Made by a program: the position numbers and the translations under genes. A DNA stretch of 64,000 nucleotides from Neurospora intermedia (taxonomy: Eukaryota > Ascomycota > Sordariomycetes > Sordariales > Sordariaceae): the NCBI GenBank assembly GCA_037102815.1, contig BTPP01000009.1, forward strand, positions 1,426,001 through 1,490,000, written 5' to 3'. The notes beneath the pieces were generated by a model that saw nothing but the letters and a program-made list of their open reading frames with translations, made no database searches and was not told the DNA's origin. Of this stretch, positions 34,049 through 43,666 are shown in pieces. Numbering within the stretch: the stretch's first letter is position 1; each line of letters starts with the position of its first letter.

Positions 34049-36421
34049 ATGTCAGCTATAAACCGCATTAGGGGTGCGTTTGCGCCGCCGCGCAAGGGCG
34101 AAACCTTCGAGCTGCGAGCCGGCCTAGTGTCCCAATATGCCTACGAGCGAAAGGAAGCCATCCAGAAGACCATCATGGCCATGACCCTGGGCAAGGATGT
34201 GTCGGCTCTCTTCCCGGACGTCCTCAAGAACATTGCGACCTCAGACCTTGACCAGAAGAAGCTGGTGTATCTCTACTTGATGTGAGCTATCAGCTGCCCT
34301 CGTCTTTGGCCATTTCAAGAACCAGCGCTAACCCCTGAGTCCAGGAACTACGCCAAATCACATCCTGATCTCTGCATTCTAGCCGTCAACACATTCGTAC
34401 AAGACTCGGAAGATCCGAACCCCCTCATTCGAGCGCTGGCGATTCGAACAATGGGCTGCATTCGTGTCGACAAAATGATCGATTACATGGAGGAGCCGCT
34501 ACGAAAGACGCTACGAGACGAGTCCCCCTACGTACGCAAGACCGCCGCCATCTGTGTCGCCAAACTGTTCGATCTCAACCCCACAATGTGCATCGAGAAC
34601 GGTTTCCTGGAGACACTGCAAGAGATGATTGGCGATCCCAATCCCATGGTTGTGGCCAACTCCGTCCAGGCTCTGTCCGAAATCCACGAAACTGCCCCCG
34701 AGACCAGGGCGCTTGTCCTCACACCCGCGACCCTAAAGAAGCTGCTTATGGCGTTGAACGAGTGCACGGAATGGGGGAGGGTCACCATTTTGACAACACT
34801 AGCCGAGTACACTGCCCATGACGTCAAAGAATCGGAACACATTTGCGAAAGAGTAGCGCCCCAGTTTCAGCACGTCAACCCCAGCGTGGTTCTGGCTGCC
34901 GTCAAGGTCGTCTTCACCCACATGAAGGCTCTCAACCCCAAGACAGTGGGCGCTTACCTGAAAAAGATGGCTCCTCCTCTGGTAACGCTCATCGCTTCTG
35001 CCCCTGAGGTTCAGTATGTCGCTCTGCGTAACATTGACCTTCTGCTGCAAGCCAATCCCGATATTCTTAGCAAGGAGCTGAGGGTATTCTTCTGCAAATA
35101 CAACGACCCCCCGTACGTCAAGCTCCAGAAGCTTGAAATTATGGTCAGGATAGCAAACGACAAGAACTTCGATCAACTACTTTCCGAGCTCAAGGAGTAT
35201 GCCCTTGAAGTCGACATGGATTTCGTCCGGAGAGCTGTCAAGGCCATCGGTCAGGTCGCCATCAAAATTGAGGCCGCTAGCGAAAAGTGCGTCAACGCGT
35301 TGCTTGATCTCATCTCCACCAAGGTCAACTATGTTGTGCAAGAGGTTATTGTCGTCATCAAGGACATCCTCCGCAAGTATCCCGGATACGAAGGTGTCAT
35401 TCCGACTCTCTGCAAGTACATCGACGAGTTAGATGAGCCCAACGCCAGGGGTGCCTTGATCTGGATTGTTGGAGAGTATGCCGAGAAAATCAACAACGCG
35501 GATGAAATTCTGGAAGGGTTCGTGGAGGGATTCTTGGAAGAGTTCACGCAGACCCAACTGCAGATTCTTACCGCTGTGGTCAAGCTGTTCCTGAAGAAAC
35601 CTAGCAACACCCAAGGCCTAGTACAGAAGGTCCTCCAGCAAGCCACGGCAGACAACGACAACCCCGATATCAGAGATCGTGCTTATATTTACTGGCGTCT
35701 CCTCTCTGGCGATCTCGATGTTGCCAAGGTTTGTCACAATCTCTATCCCCTGAATATGTAAACATTGACTAACTTGCGTTCATAGAGCATCATTCTCTCT
35801 CAAAAGCCTGCCATTACGACAACAGTAACATCCCTCCCTCCCGTCCTCCTCGAACAACTTCTCTCCGAGCTTTCCACTCTCGCCTCCGTCTACCACAAGC
35901 CTCCCGAGTCGTTCGTCGGCAAGGGCCGCTTCGGCGCCGATGAGATCCAGCGCGCCGCCATCCAAGAACAGCGCCAAAACGCCGCCGAGAACCCCATTGC
36001 CGCGTCAGTCGCTGCTGCTGCCAAAGGTGGCCAGCAGAACAACGTTGAGAACCTTCTCGACATCGATTTTGACGGCGGCGCTCCTGCCAGCGCAGAGCAC
36101 GGTGGTGGCGGTGTCGGCACACCAGATCGGTTTGGCAGCCCCGCCAACGTCGGTGGTCTTCCCGGTGCGCCACCGCAACCCAGTGGCGGCATGGCGGATA
36201 TCATGGGGCTTTTCGATGCACCACCGCCCATGCCGTCGGCGTCTGCTGCTACTTCGCCGGCTGCTGCAGGCGGGATGAGTGACATGATGAGCTCGTTTGC
36301 GGGCATGGATCTTAGCGGGACGAGTGCGCCGCCGCCGCCTGGTCAGCAGCTGGGGCATCCGACTAGTCAGACCCCTCCCAAGAGTGGCGGAGGTAGCGAG
36401 GATCTGCTTGGGTTGTTCTGA
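34049..36421 (+). CDS. apl2: AP-1 clathrin adaptor complex, beta subunit
   Basis: Three exons (34049-34281, 34345-35728, 35786-36421; introns 63 and 57 nt with CTAAC branches) encode a 750-residue large beta adaptin, which sorts cargo between the trans-Golgi network and endosomes. Residues 1-570 are the HEAT-repeat trunk, recognised from [63 protein letters not shown] and [17 protein letters not shown]. From about 595 the sequence is a Gly/Pro/Ala-rich hinge with LLDID, which fits the clathrin-box pattern, and a terminal DLLGLF. The C-terminal ear domain of animal beta adaptins is absent, as is normal for fungal AP-1 beta. The first intron splits an ATG codon (AT|G). Confidence 0.96.
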
Positions 36422-38077
36422 TGGAAGAAGAAGTCATGATTGGATGAGTATGGTGTTAGTATAATAGCATGGTAGTTGGGGTTGGTGTGATGAGGGACCG
36501 GGCTAAAAGCGATGGGACATGCCAGCGCCTTGTTTAAGCAGTTTTTTGTCCTTGTCTTGTGCAATGAGCTGCTATATTAATAGATACGATACACTAGGCT
36601 CTGATTCGTCTTGTGACTCTGGAGGCTGTCCCCCGTGTTTCTGTTTCCCTCACCTGGAATACCCGTGTCATGAGCTCGATTATGTATGGCTTTACTCTTT
36701 ATTATCGTCGACGAATCCCTTTGCTGTTGGATTATAGTTGACATGTTAACATGACCAAAAGCTGAAATAGTCACCACAACCTTCACCGTCCAAAAGCCGA
36801 TCTTTCTATTAGGACCCAGTCAGTCCCCAATAGCGATTACTGTGTCTACCGAACTGTGCGGATAACAAAGTGTGTTTGAGTTTTTCTGATCTCACATAAT
36901 CGACGACAACAGAGCAAGGGACATGTTCCCATTTACCCATTTATGGATATGGGCTGTGGTTCCGACCAAGTTCTTCAAAGTCAACTGTAACACACTGCAC
37001 AAAGTCACCATCGAGGTCCGAAATGCCTTTATGTCTAATTTTTTACTGCTACATCGCCGTCTCTGTTCGGGAACAAGATATGATACAATTGTTCGTCCTT
37101 CGCTGGACTAATTCCGCATCAAAGGTGGTTTCGCTGAGCTTTTGGCTTATCGCCTTGGGCGTATACCTTAGTCTTCGGGGTCTCTCAGCAATATCGCCGT
37201 CATCACCCTCTCACTTCCGCCCATCAGGCTTCCCTATCACCTCGGCGGTATTTCGCCAACACTCTCCAGTTTCTAAAGAGTACCTCTACATGAATTTGGG
37301 GCTCGGGTGTACGGCTGTTCCAATGTCCAAAACTCATCATGTCGGGCGACATCAGGGCGCAGGTTGAACCAGTTCGCGCCGGTCTTGAGACGGTGGGGAA
37401 AAGTGGGCGTTGCCCTTAGCAATAAGCCTCGCGGCACGGGGGTTACCTTCATCCAAGCCGGTCCGAAAGCCGGCGAGGCTTTACAAGGTCCGAGTGGTGA
37501 TTTCGCTTTCCAGCCCGTGCCTACGAAATCCACATCAGGTCCCGACCCTGATCCGTAGGGGACGTCAAGGTATGGGAGACCAAATGTATCTATTGGAGGA
37601 CCAGGCGAATGCAGCCTTTTGTGTTGCGAACGATGGAGAGTGTCAAGAAAGTCCAGGTAGTAGCACACGTGGACACGACGAACCCTTCTTTCGCGGAGGA
37701 GAAGAACACTATAGCAGTGAAGGTTACCAAAAGAAAGATAGACATGAATAACAGTCAATGCAGGTTTTTGCCAGGCCTTGGTGGTGATGATCTAGGAACT
37801 TTTTCGCCAGCTGCATCATGGTAACGGCCGACAAGATATCTAACATTCACACACAGAGATCGGTGTTTTTGATCCAACCCCAGCAAACCATAGAGCAAAG
37901 AAATTAGAGTATGTTAGTATTCAGAAAAGGACTTAACAAGCATCCAGAAGCCAGTATTATACGATTTCGACGAAGTGTCTATCGTATGATCATGTACAAA
38001 GAGAGAGAATATATCCCGACGGATAGCGAGCGACGAAGCTATTCTTATGGACGTGAATTGAGCCGTCTTTTCAACAA
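36422..38077. other. Intergenic, no gene recognised
   Basis: Frames at 37273-37758 (minus) and 37410-37751 (plus) overlap antiparallel and lack motifs. TACCTCTAC occurs at 37281. The region 5' of the tRNA-Arg is AT-richer. Confidence 0.5.
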
Positions 38078-38149
38078 GGTCCGCTGGCTCAATGGCAGAG
38101 CGTCTGACTACGAATCAGGAGGTTCCAGGTTCGACCCCTGGGTGGATCG
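38078..38149 (+). tRNA. tRNA-Arg (ACG)
   Basis: A 72-nt tRNA with acceptor GGTCCGC/GTGGATC, D arm GCTCAATGGCAGAGC, anticodon arm TCTGA-CTACGAA-TCAGG (anticodon ACG, read as ICG) and T arm CCAGG-TTCGACC-CCTGG. There is no intron. A T6 run directly after the discriminator is the terminator. Confidence 0.95.
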
Positions 38150-38718
38150 AGTTTTTTGATTGCTTCTTACATTTTGCACTCCCATTGCAATCAATGTGCG
38201 ACTCCGAGCAACAGGATTTGCTCTATTTGTGTTTTTTTCCACGATTGGTGGGGTCCTTGTTGACCTTTTACGTTGGACCAGGAAGCACCCTGTAGGTGAC
38301 GAGTCCGGGGGAAGATTGGAAGGACCAATCAGTGGATTTAGAAGAAACAGCGCTAGGCCACATAGGGCGCTTGTTAATCTTGGGCTTAATGTGCAGATTA
38401 TCAGGGTCGCTTTGCCATCAGGAACGGGCCAGGAACAAGCAAGACAAGCCAGGAACAGGTGCCCCTGTTGAATGGTCCCTTCCCCCATCCCGGCCGTCAG
38501 TGGCCTTTCCCTTTTACTTTCCCTCCCTCCTTTCCTCCGTTTTCCGCAGCAATTGGAATTCCCATGTCCATCGCCGGCATCATCTGAGTCGGTGTTGCAG
38601 AACCCGCCGCGACGGCGGTTCGCCCCTCTTTGTTTAGTTGTATTCTATCACTTATACGGCTCTGTCCGACCCGAGGTCATTCGTTCCCCCCGTTGATTGA
38701 TTTGTTAGCAACCCAATC
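38150..38718. other. Intergenic and leader of the secreted-protein gene
   Basis: No gene is seen. The 3' half (38480-38718) is CT-rich and probably contains the promoter and leader of the gene at 38719. Confidence 0.6.
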
Positions 38719-39600
38719 ATGACCGAATCCCGTTCATTCGCATTGCGCAAAACACAACCGCTGACGCGGTCCAACCTCTGGATATCTCGCTTGTCCTTCC
38801 TCGCCCTCCATGTTCTCTACTGCGCCACCGCAACCCATGCTGCCACGACCACAGTCTGGGCCACCCCTCACGACAGCTACTCCTCCTCGATCGGCGTTCT
38901 CGGCTGCAAAGTCGACACCGATCGCATCGCCTATTGGCCCGGCTCGGTCGACTGCAACAACCTCTGCGTCTCTCTCTCCTACGGCGACCGTACCGTGAAG
39001 CTCCTGCGCATCGACCAATCCCAGGGCGCTCACGACATCAGCTACGATGCCTGGAACTATCTTGTCACGGGCCACGGGGCCAACGATCGGCCGGCCGTCG
39101 GTGGGCCCATCGAAATGCAGGCGGAGGAGTTGGACGCTTCCGAGTGCAAGGACTTGATCCACACAGACGGACACAAGCTTCCGCTGTCGGCGGCCAATAG
39201 CATGAACTTCTTGGCGAGTTGCCTTGACCACAAGGACGGCAGCTGGGTGGGCGAAAACCACATTCTTTACAACATTCTCGACTCGATTTGCACGTGGGGA
39301 TATGACGAGCCGTGCGAGCTGAACTGGCCGAGTGAGAACCAAGCTCAGTGCAAGCATGCTTTGGGCACGCCGAATGCGCTGAAGGATGATCCGGTCTACG
39401 ATATCAAGTATCCTTCGGGCAATAAGGTTATCGCTGGGTCGGGAGAGGTGGTGAAAACGGGAGGGACTCCGTGGGGCGATGTGGGAGGGACTGGCCAGGA
39501 GAATGCCGCTGCGAGAGGTCTGATTGGGAGCAGCTCGGCGACACTTTTGATTGTTTGCATCACGACCCTTATGAGCTGCGGGGCTTTATGTTGGGTCTAA
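38719..39600 (+). CDS. Predicted GPI-anchored secreted protein (unknown)
   Basis: A single exon of 293 residues. An N-terminal hydrophobic stretch (about 20-41: LWISRLSFLALHVLYCATA) preceded by basic residues and followed by THAATT reads as a signal peptide. The ectodomain (42-250) has eight cysteines in paired spacing (GCKVD, VDCNNLCVSL, SECKDL, ASCLDH, SICTWGYDEPCELN, AQCKHA), consistent with disulfides, and contains the segment YWPGSVDCNNLCVSLSYGDR. The C-terminus has small residues (GLIGSSSAT) and then a hydrophobic tail, the layout of a GPI attachment signal. This family is common in Pezizomycotina with no function that I can name; the Gly/Cys-rich core loosely recalls barwin/expansin-like secreted proteins, but I would not assign that. 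It converges with the glycosylasparaginase gene, 148 bases between stops. Confidence 0.8.
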   Translation: MTESRSFALRKTQPLTRSNLWISRLSFLALHVLYCATATHAATTTVWATPHDSYSSSIGVLGCKVDTDRIAYWPGSVDCNNLCVSLSYGDRTVKLLRIDQSQGAHDISYDAWNYLVTGHGANDRPAVGGPIEMQAEELDASECKDLIHTDGHKLPLSAANSMNFLASCLDHKDGSWVGENHILYNILDSICTWGYDEPCELNWPSENQAQCKHALGTPNALKDDPVYDIKYPSGNKVIAGSGEVVKTGGTPWGDVGGTGQENAAARGLIGSSSATLLIVCITTLMSCGALCWV

Positions 39601-39748
39601 CGATGCTTCGTTTCGTACGTCTTGGATAGTTGGCGGGCTTTGTTTGCTTCGATTCTTGAGATACCCCCTTTAGCACGTTTCGGAATGGATTTGTTGTTTT
39701 CTTTCCTTGGTTGAGTTGGCTCTGGGATTTTACTAAACATCTGGTCGG

Positions 39749-40984
39749 TCACAAATCCGCGGAAACCGAGATAACACCTTCCACCGGCGGCACCGTGACA
39801 ACCACCGTTTCGCTCATTTGCCCTCCTCGGTAGGCATACGTAAACGTCCAACCGGACGCCGCAGCCCCATGATTGCCATCCTTATCCACCACGACAATCC
39901 CACTTTGCACACGGGGATATTTCCTCACCATCCTTCTAACCGCATTCTCAGCCGCCTCTGTCGGAGTCATGCCCCTTCTCAAGCTTTCTACAGCTTGATA
40001 GCAAGGTAGAAAGCGCATCATTATATCCCCATCTCCCGTAGCACCGCATCCACCCACCCCCCCATCAACATACGCACCGCTACCCACAATTGGTCCATCG
40101 CCAACCCTCCCCGGAATCTTGTGTGATGCACCATTTGTCGAAGACCCAGCGGCCATCCTCCCATTCTTCCCGATCGCAATCATAGATATAGTATCATGCC
40201 CACCCGTCTCCTCCCCAAATTGGTTATTAGACTCTCCAAGACCACCATCAACCCCCAAGTCCTTTTCCGGAACCGGCACAAAAGGCCCACACCCTCCTCC
40301 CTCCCCTTCACCCTTCCCTTCAACCACAACAACATTCCTCCTGTACGACCCCTTTTTACACCCTTCCCTCCTCCACTCCTCACAAACCCCCCTCGACTGC
40401 TCCGTCCCCAAATCCTCTTCCGCAAACCCGTTCTCCCTCGCAAACTCCGTCGCCTGATCGCCCGTCAGGAGCGAATGTCTTGTATACAGCAACACCCGCT
40501 TCGCAACGGCAATCGCGTCCCGCACCCGCCGCAAATTGGCCACGGCGCCCGAGTCCAGCGTGTCTCCGTCCATGAGCAGCGCATCTAGCGTGGTTTCGCA
40601 GTTTTCGTCAGGCGAGCCGCCATAGCCGACGGTGCCGTCGCATTGGAGACGTTCGCATGTGGCACAGCCGGCTACGATGGCGTTGATGGCATCTAGACGG
40701 GGATTGTTGGAGTCTGGAGGTGGTGGTGAGGAGGAGGTGAGGTTAAGGAAGGCGGAATCGGTGGCGGAGGTGAAGATCCCGCCCCAGGTGTTGATGATAA
40801 AAGGGAGACCGGGGGTGTTGTGCCAGTCCAGGTCGTCGGGCTTGGAGATGGTGGTGGAGCTGGGGTTGGATGAGGTTAGGGCGTGTTGAGACTCCTGAGA
40901 GGCGAGGGTTGGAGTGGTTGTTGTGAAGAGAGCGAGGAGGGGAAGTATGGTCATTAGGGGGACGCGGGTTGGTGAAGGGGTCAT
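39749..40984 (-). CDS. Glycosylasparaginase (N4-(beta-N-acetylglucosaminyl)-L-asparaginase)
   Basis: A single exon of 411 residues; the start is the first ATG and gives a signal-like N-terminus (MTPSPTRVPLMTILPLLALF). The enzyme is an Ntn-hydrolase that cleaves the GlcNAc-Asn bond of N-glycoproteins during breakdown in the vacuole or lysosome. The alpha part has FIINTWGGIFTSATDSAF, DAINAIVAGCATCE and the DGTVGYGGSPDE substrate block. Autocleavage is expected before Thr265 in GGHDTISMIAI, which becomes the N-terminal nucleophile. The beta part has NGASHKIPGRVGDGPIVGSG and GGVGGCGATGDGD, both characteristic. A Gly/Glu-rich insert with several Lys/Arg lies just before the cleavage site and is longer than in human AGA. 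All catalytic positions that I can identify are kept. Confidence 0.93.
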   Translation of the reverse strand: MTPSPTRVPLMTILPLLALFTTTTPTLASQESQHALTSSNPSSTTISKPDDLDWHNTPGLPFIINTWGGIFTSATDSAFLNLTSSSPPPPDSNNPRLDAINAIVAGCATCERLQCDGTVGYGGSPDENCETTLDALLMDGDTLDSGAVANLRRVRDAIAVAKRVLLYTRHSLLTGDQATEFARENGFAEEDLGTEQSRGVCEEWRREGCKKGSYRRNVVVVEGKGEGEGGGCGPFVPVPEKDLGVDGGLGESNNQFGEETGGHDTISMIAIGKNGRMAAGSSTNGASHKIPGRVGDGPIVGSGAYVDGGVGGCGATGDGDIMMRFLPCYQAVESLRRGMTPTEAAENAVRRMVRKYPRVQSGIVVVDKDGNHGAAASGWTFTYAYRGGQMSETVVVTVPPVEGVISVSADL

Positions 40985-41576
40985 GATTGATGCGGGGATG
41001 ACCGCGGGCAAAAGTAAAAAGGTTAAAAGGGAAGTGCGGTTTGAAACACTCGGTGCAAGCGATTGGATAACTTTGCTTTATGGTCTTCAGATTTCGTTTT
41101 TATAGTTGAAAAATGCTAAGTGAAAGTGAGAAGAAAGTGAGAAGAAAGTGATAAGAGATTCGGAAGCGGGGGAGGTCGGGAATCTTTTTCCTTTCTGGAT
41201 CATTGTGGTCGGAAGATGGTAGCAGACACACCTCCAACCCTAACCCTTCTTTTCCATCTTCACCTCAGGGGTTTGTTTACTTGCGAGTGTGATCCAGAGC
41301 TCTCGGCATCCTTTTCTTTCTGGTCTAGCATTATAGTTTTTGGTTGAACGAGTTCATCGAGATGCAACCTTCATCCGCGATTACACAATATATGAAAGGC
41401 GCCACTAAGCACGAGGCCTACAGTCCAGTATGTTACAAGGCGTCACCCGGAAGGCGGCGTACCCCTCATGTACTCTAACCTTCTCTTTGGTGGTTCGCAC
41501 CTTCCATTCTGAAGAAATCGCCATGATGAAAGGGTAGGAATGGCTGTTCCCATCGCGACCTTGCCCTTTTTCCGCA
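40985..41576. other. Divergent promoter region
   Basis: This lies between glycosylasparaginase (minus) and the MATE-like pseudogene (plus). No gene is seen. It contains a short tandem repeat of AGTGAGAAGAA near 41124-41150. Confidence 0.6.
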
Positions 41577-43408
41577 ATGTGGCGAGCGACAGGCAGAAAA
41601 ACTCAATACAGAATGTTATCGTCGAAGGACCCGACAGAAACCGAGATCATCTCGCCCATCTCGCCAGGCGAACCATCAGTTTACCACGCCCATGACCATG
41701 GATACTCTAACGATGAACCACTACCAACACATCCATCCTCCAAAACCAGACTTCACAAGCTCATCCCCAGTCGAGCCACGTAGGTCTATTACTGCAGTCC
41801 TAACTCACCCCTTCCCCCCAACACTCCCTCGGCTTCACCACCTAGCTACCACCACATCACATACAGATACTGGGATTCACTAACCTACAACATCCTCGCC
41901 TTCCTCCTCCTCGCCCTCTACCAAACCCTCTCCAAGCTATGGATCGCCCAAATCGACTCCTCCTCCGTCGTCCTCACCGACATCTACACCTACATCTCCA
42001 CCATCGCCGAAGTGCTCAACGAAGGCCTTCCCCGCATCGCGTGGCTCATCATCGACAACTGTATCGGCCGCTTACTCCCTCACCACACCACCCGCTTATC
42101 GCTCTCCTACCTACACTTGTTGATCGTCTTCCAGACTAGACCGCTATGGGAAGCCTGCTCATGACAGTCATCTTTATCGGCGCCGCCGAGTCCTTCGCAG
42201 CGGGATTTGTCCCGCCTGAAGAAGACAGGCAGAAGACAGGAGTCTGAGGTATATCCGCGTGTCGGCGGCGGTGGCGAGTTTTCCGAGGGCGTTGGATTGG
42301 CCGGATGTACCGCTGGTGGTGAGCTCGGTTGGTCTTTGCGGTGAATATCGTGTTGGATATGTTGCTCCTTTCGTGGTTCAATGTCGGCTGGACTACCGGG
42401 TACAAGCCGACGGTGTTGGCGCAGGCGGGGATCAGGTTGGCGTGTGATGTGGCGGCTGCTGGAGTGGGGTTGGGGTATTTCGTTTGGGTGACGAGGAGGA
42501 AGGTGAGGGAGGAGGAAGAGAGTCAGAGGCGGAGGGGAGAGGAGCGTGAGAATGGTATAGTTGTTCGATGGTGGATGGCGGGGTTTTGGATGATGGCTAG
42601 AGAGGCGGTTTATACGTTTGCGGAATCAGCGGTAAGAAATGCGATTTACTTATGGTTGGTAAATAGAATCATTGGTCTGGGAGCGGATTATGCAACGGCT
42701 TGGGGCGTGTTTAGCACGATCAGGTGGGGGCTGGTGATGGTTCCGGCTCAGGCCTTGGAGACGTCGGCCTTGACGTCCGTTGGACATCAGTGGGGTGTAT
42801 GGAAGAAGGATAAGGAGAGGATATTCAAACCTGCTGCGAGTTGGATGGAAATCAAGAGTGAGTGTTCGTTATAAGCTGTCTATGGGCAGAACAAGTCACT
42901 GACTTCTTGAACTATATAGGGATCAGTCGTCTGGCTGTCAACTCAGCTTTGGTCTCTCTGGCAGTTGAGATCCCAATTTGCATCTTCCTCTCCTTGTGGG
43001 GGATGAAGAAGTTTGCTTTCTACATCTCCAACTCTGAACGTGTCGCAGACATTACCAAGAAGATGTGGCAGGTAAGCGTGGCGCAAGACTTCTCTCCTCT
43101 TCTCTTTGAGAGCCCGAGTACTGACCGCGCACGTGAAGAACATCGACTGGGGCTATATCTTCTACGCACTCAACTATCAGCTATCTTCCATCCTTCTAGC
43201 CACTGTTCCTCGGTGGCTTCTCCACCAGTCATTGTGGTCAAATTTACTCTGGTCATTGCCATGGGCCATAGTTGTCAAGGTGATGAAGTTCAAGAACGAA
43301 CAAGCATGGAGATTTTACTCTGTCATATTTGGCGGAGCAAACGTCTTGTCTTGCATCGTTGTGGTTCTCGTGCTGGGAGCTTGGGTGTGGAGACTTCATA
43401 ATGGATGA
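41577..43408 (+). pseudogene. MATE-like multidrug/organic cation transporter gene, frameshifted
   Basis: The coding parts read as one fungal MATE-like membrane protein. Parts: 41577 (or ATG 41613)-41779; 41867 onward from TYWDSLTYNILAFLLLALYQ through IAEVLNEGLPRIAWLIIDN; GSLLMTVIFIGAAESFAAGF; VRYIRVSAAVAS; RALDWPDVPLVVSSV; FAVNIVLDMLLLSW through ETSALTSVGHQWG; SRLAVNSALVSLAVEIPICI; and NIDWGYIFYALNYQLS to 43408. Ordinary introns explain 41780-41866, 42856-42919 and 43073-43138. Between 42062 and 42340, however, the reading frame changes 0 to 2 to 1 to 2 with stops at 42162 and 42245 and no good splice sites. The second break sits on an 11-base tandem duplication (AGAAGACAGGC), and the segment after SAAVAS appears shortened. 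Sequencing error or an unseen exon pattern is possible, but three breaks favour loss of function. Confidence 0.65.
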
Positions 43409-43666
43409 TGAGAGTATAATCATGGGCGCATCAGACGCTCGTGAGACTAGAAAACATTCGCCGGCATGAAGGCGTGTGTGTGAACTGTGGTGCGTCTTCA
43501 CCTGATCCAAGTGCAACAGCTGGTTATCCTAGATTGCATAATGTTTAAGGCTTTCTCAACGATTTGATCATGTACAATCTTACTTCCTTTCTCTCAATGA
43601 TCGACCTTCCCTCTTGTATAGCCAGTCCTCGACACCCAAGCTGTCATTCAGTCGCTGTGAACTGCA

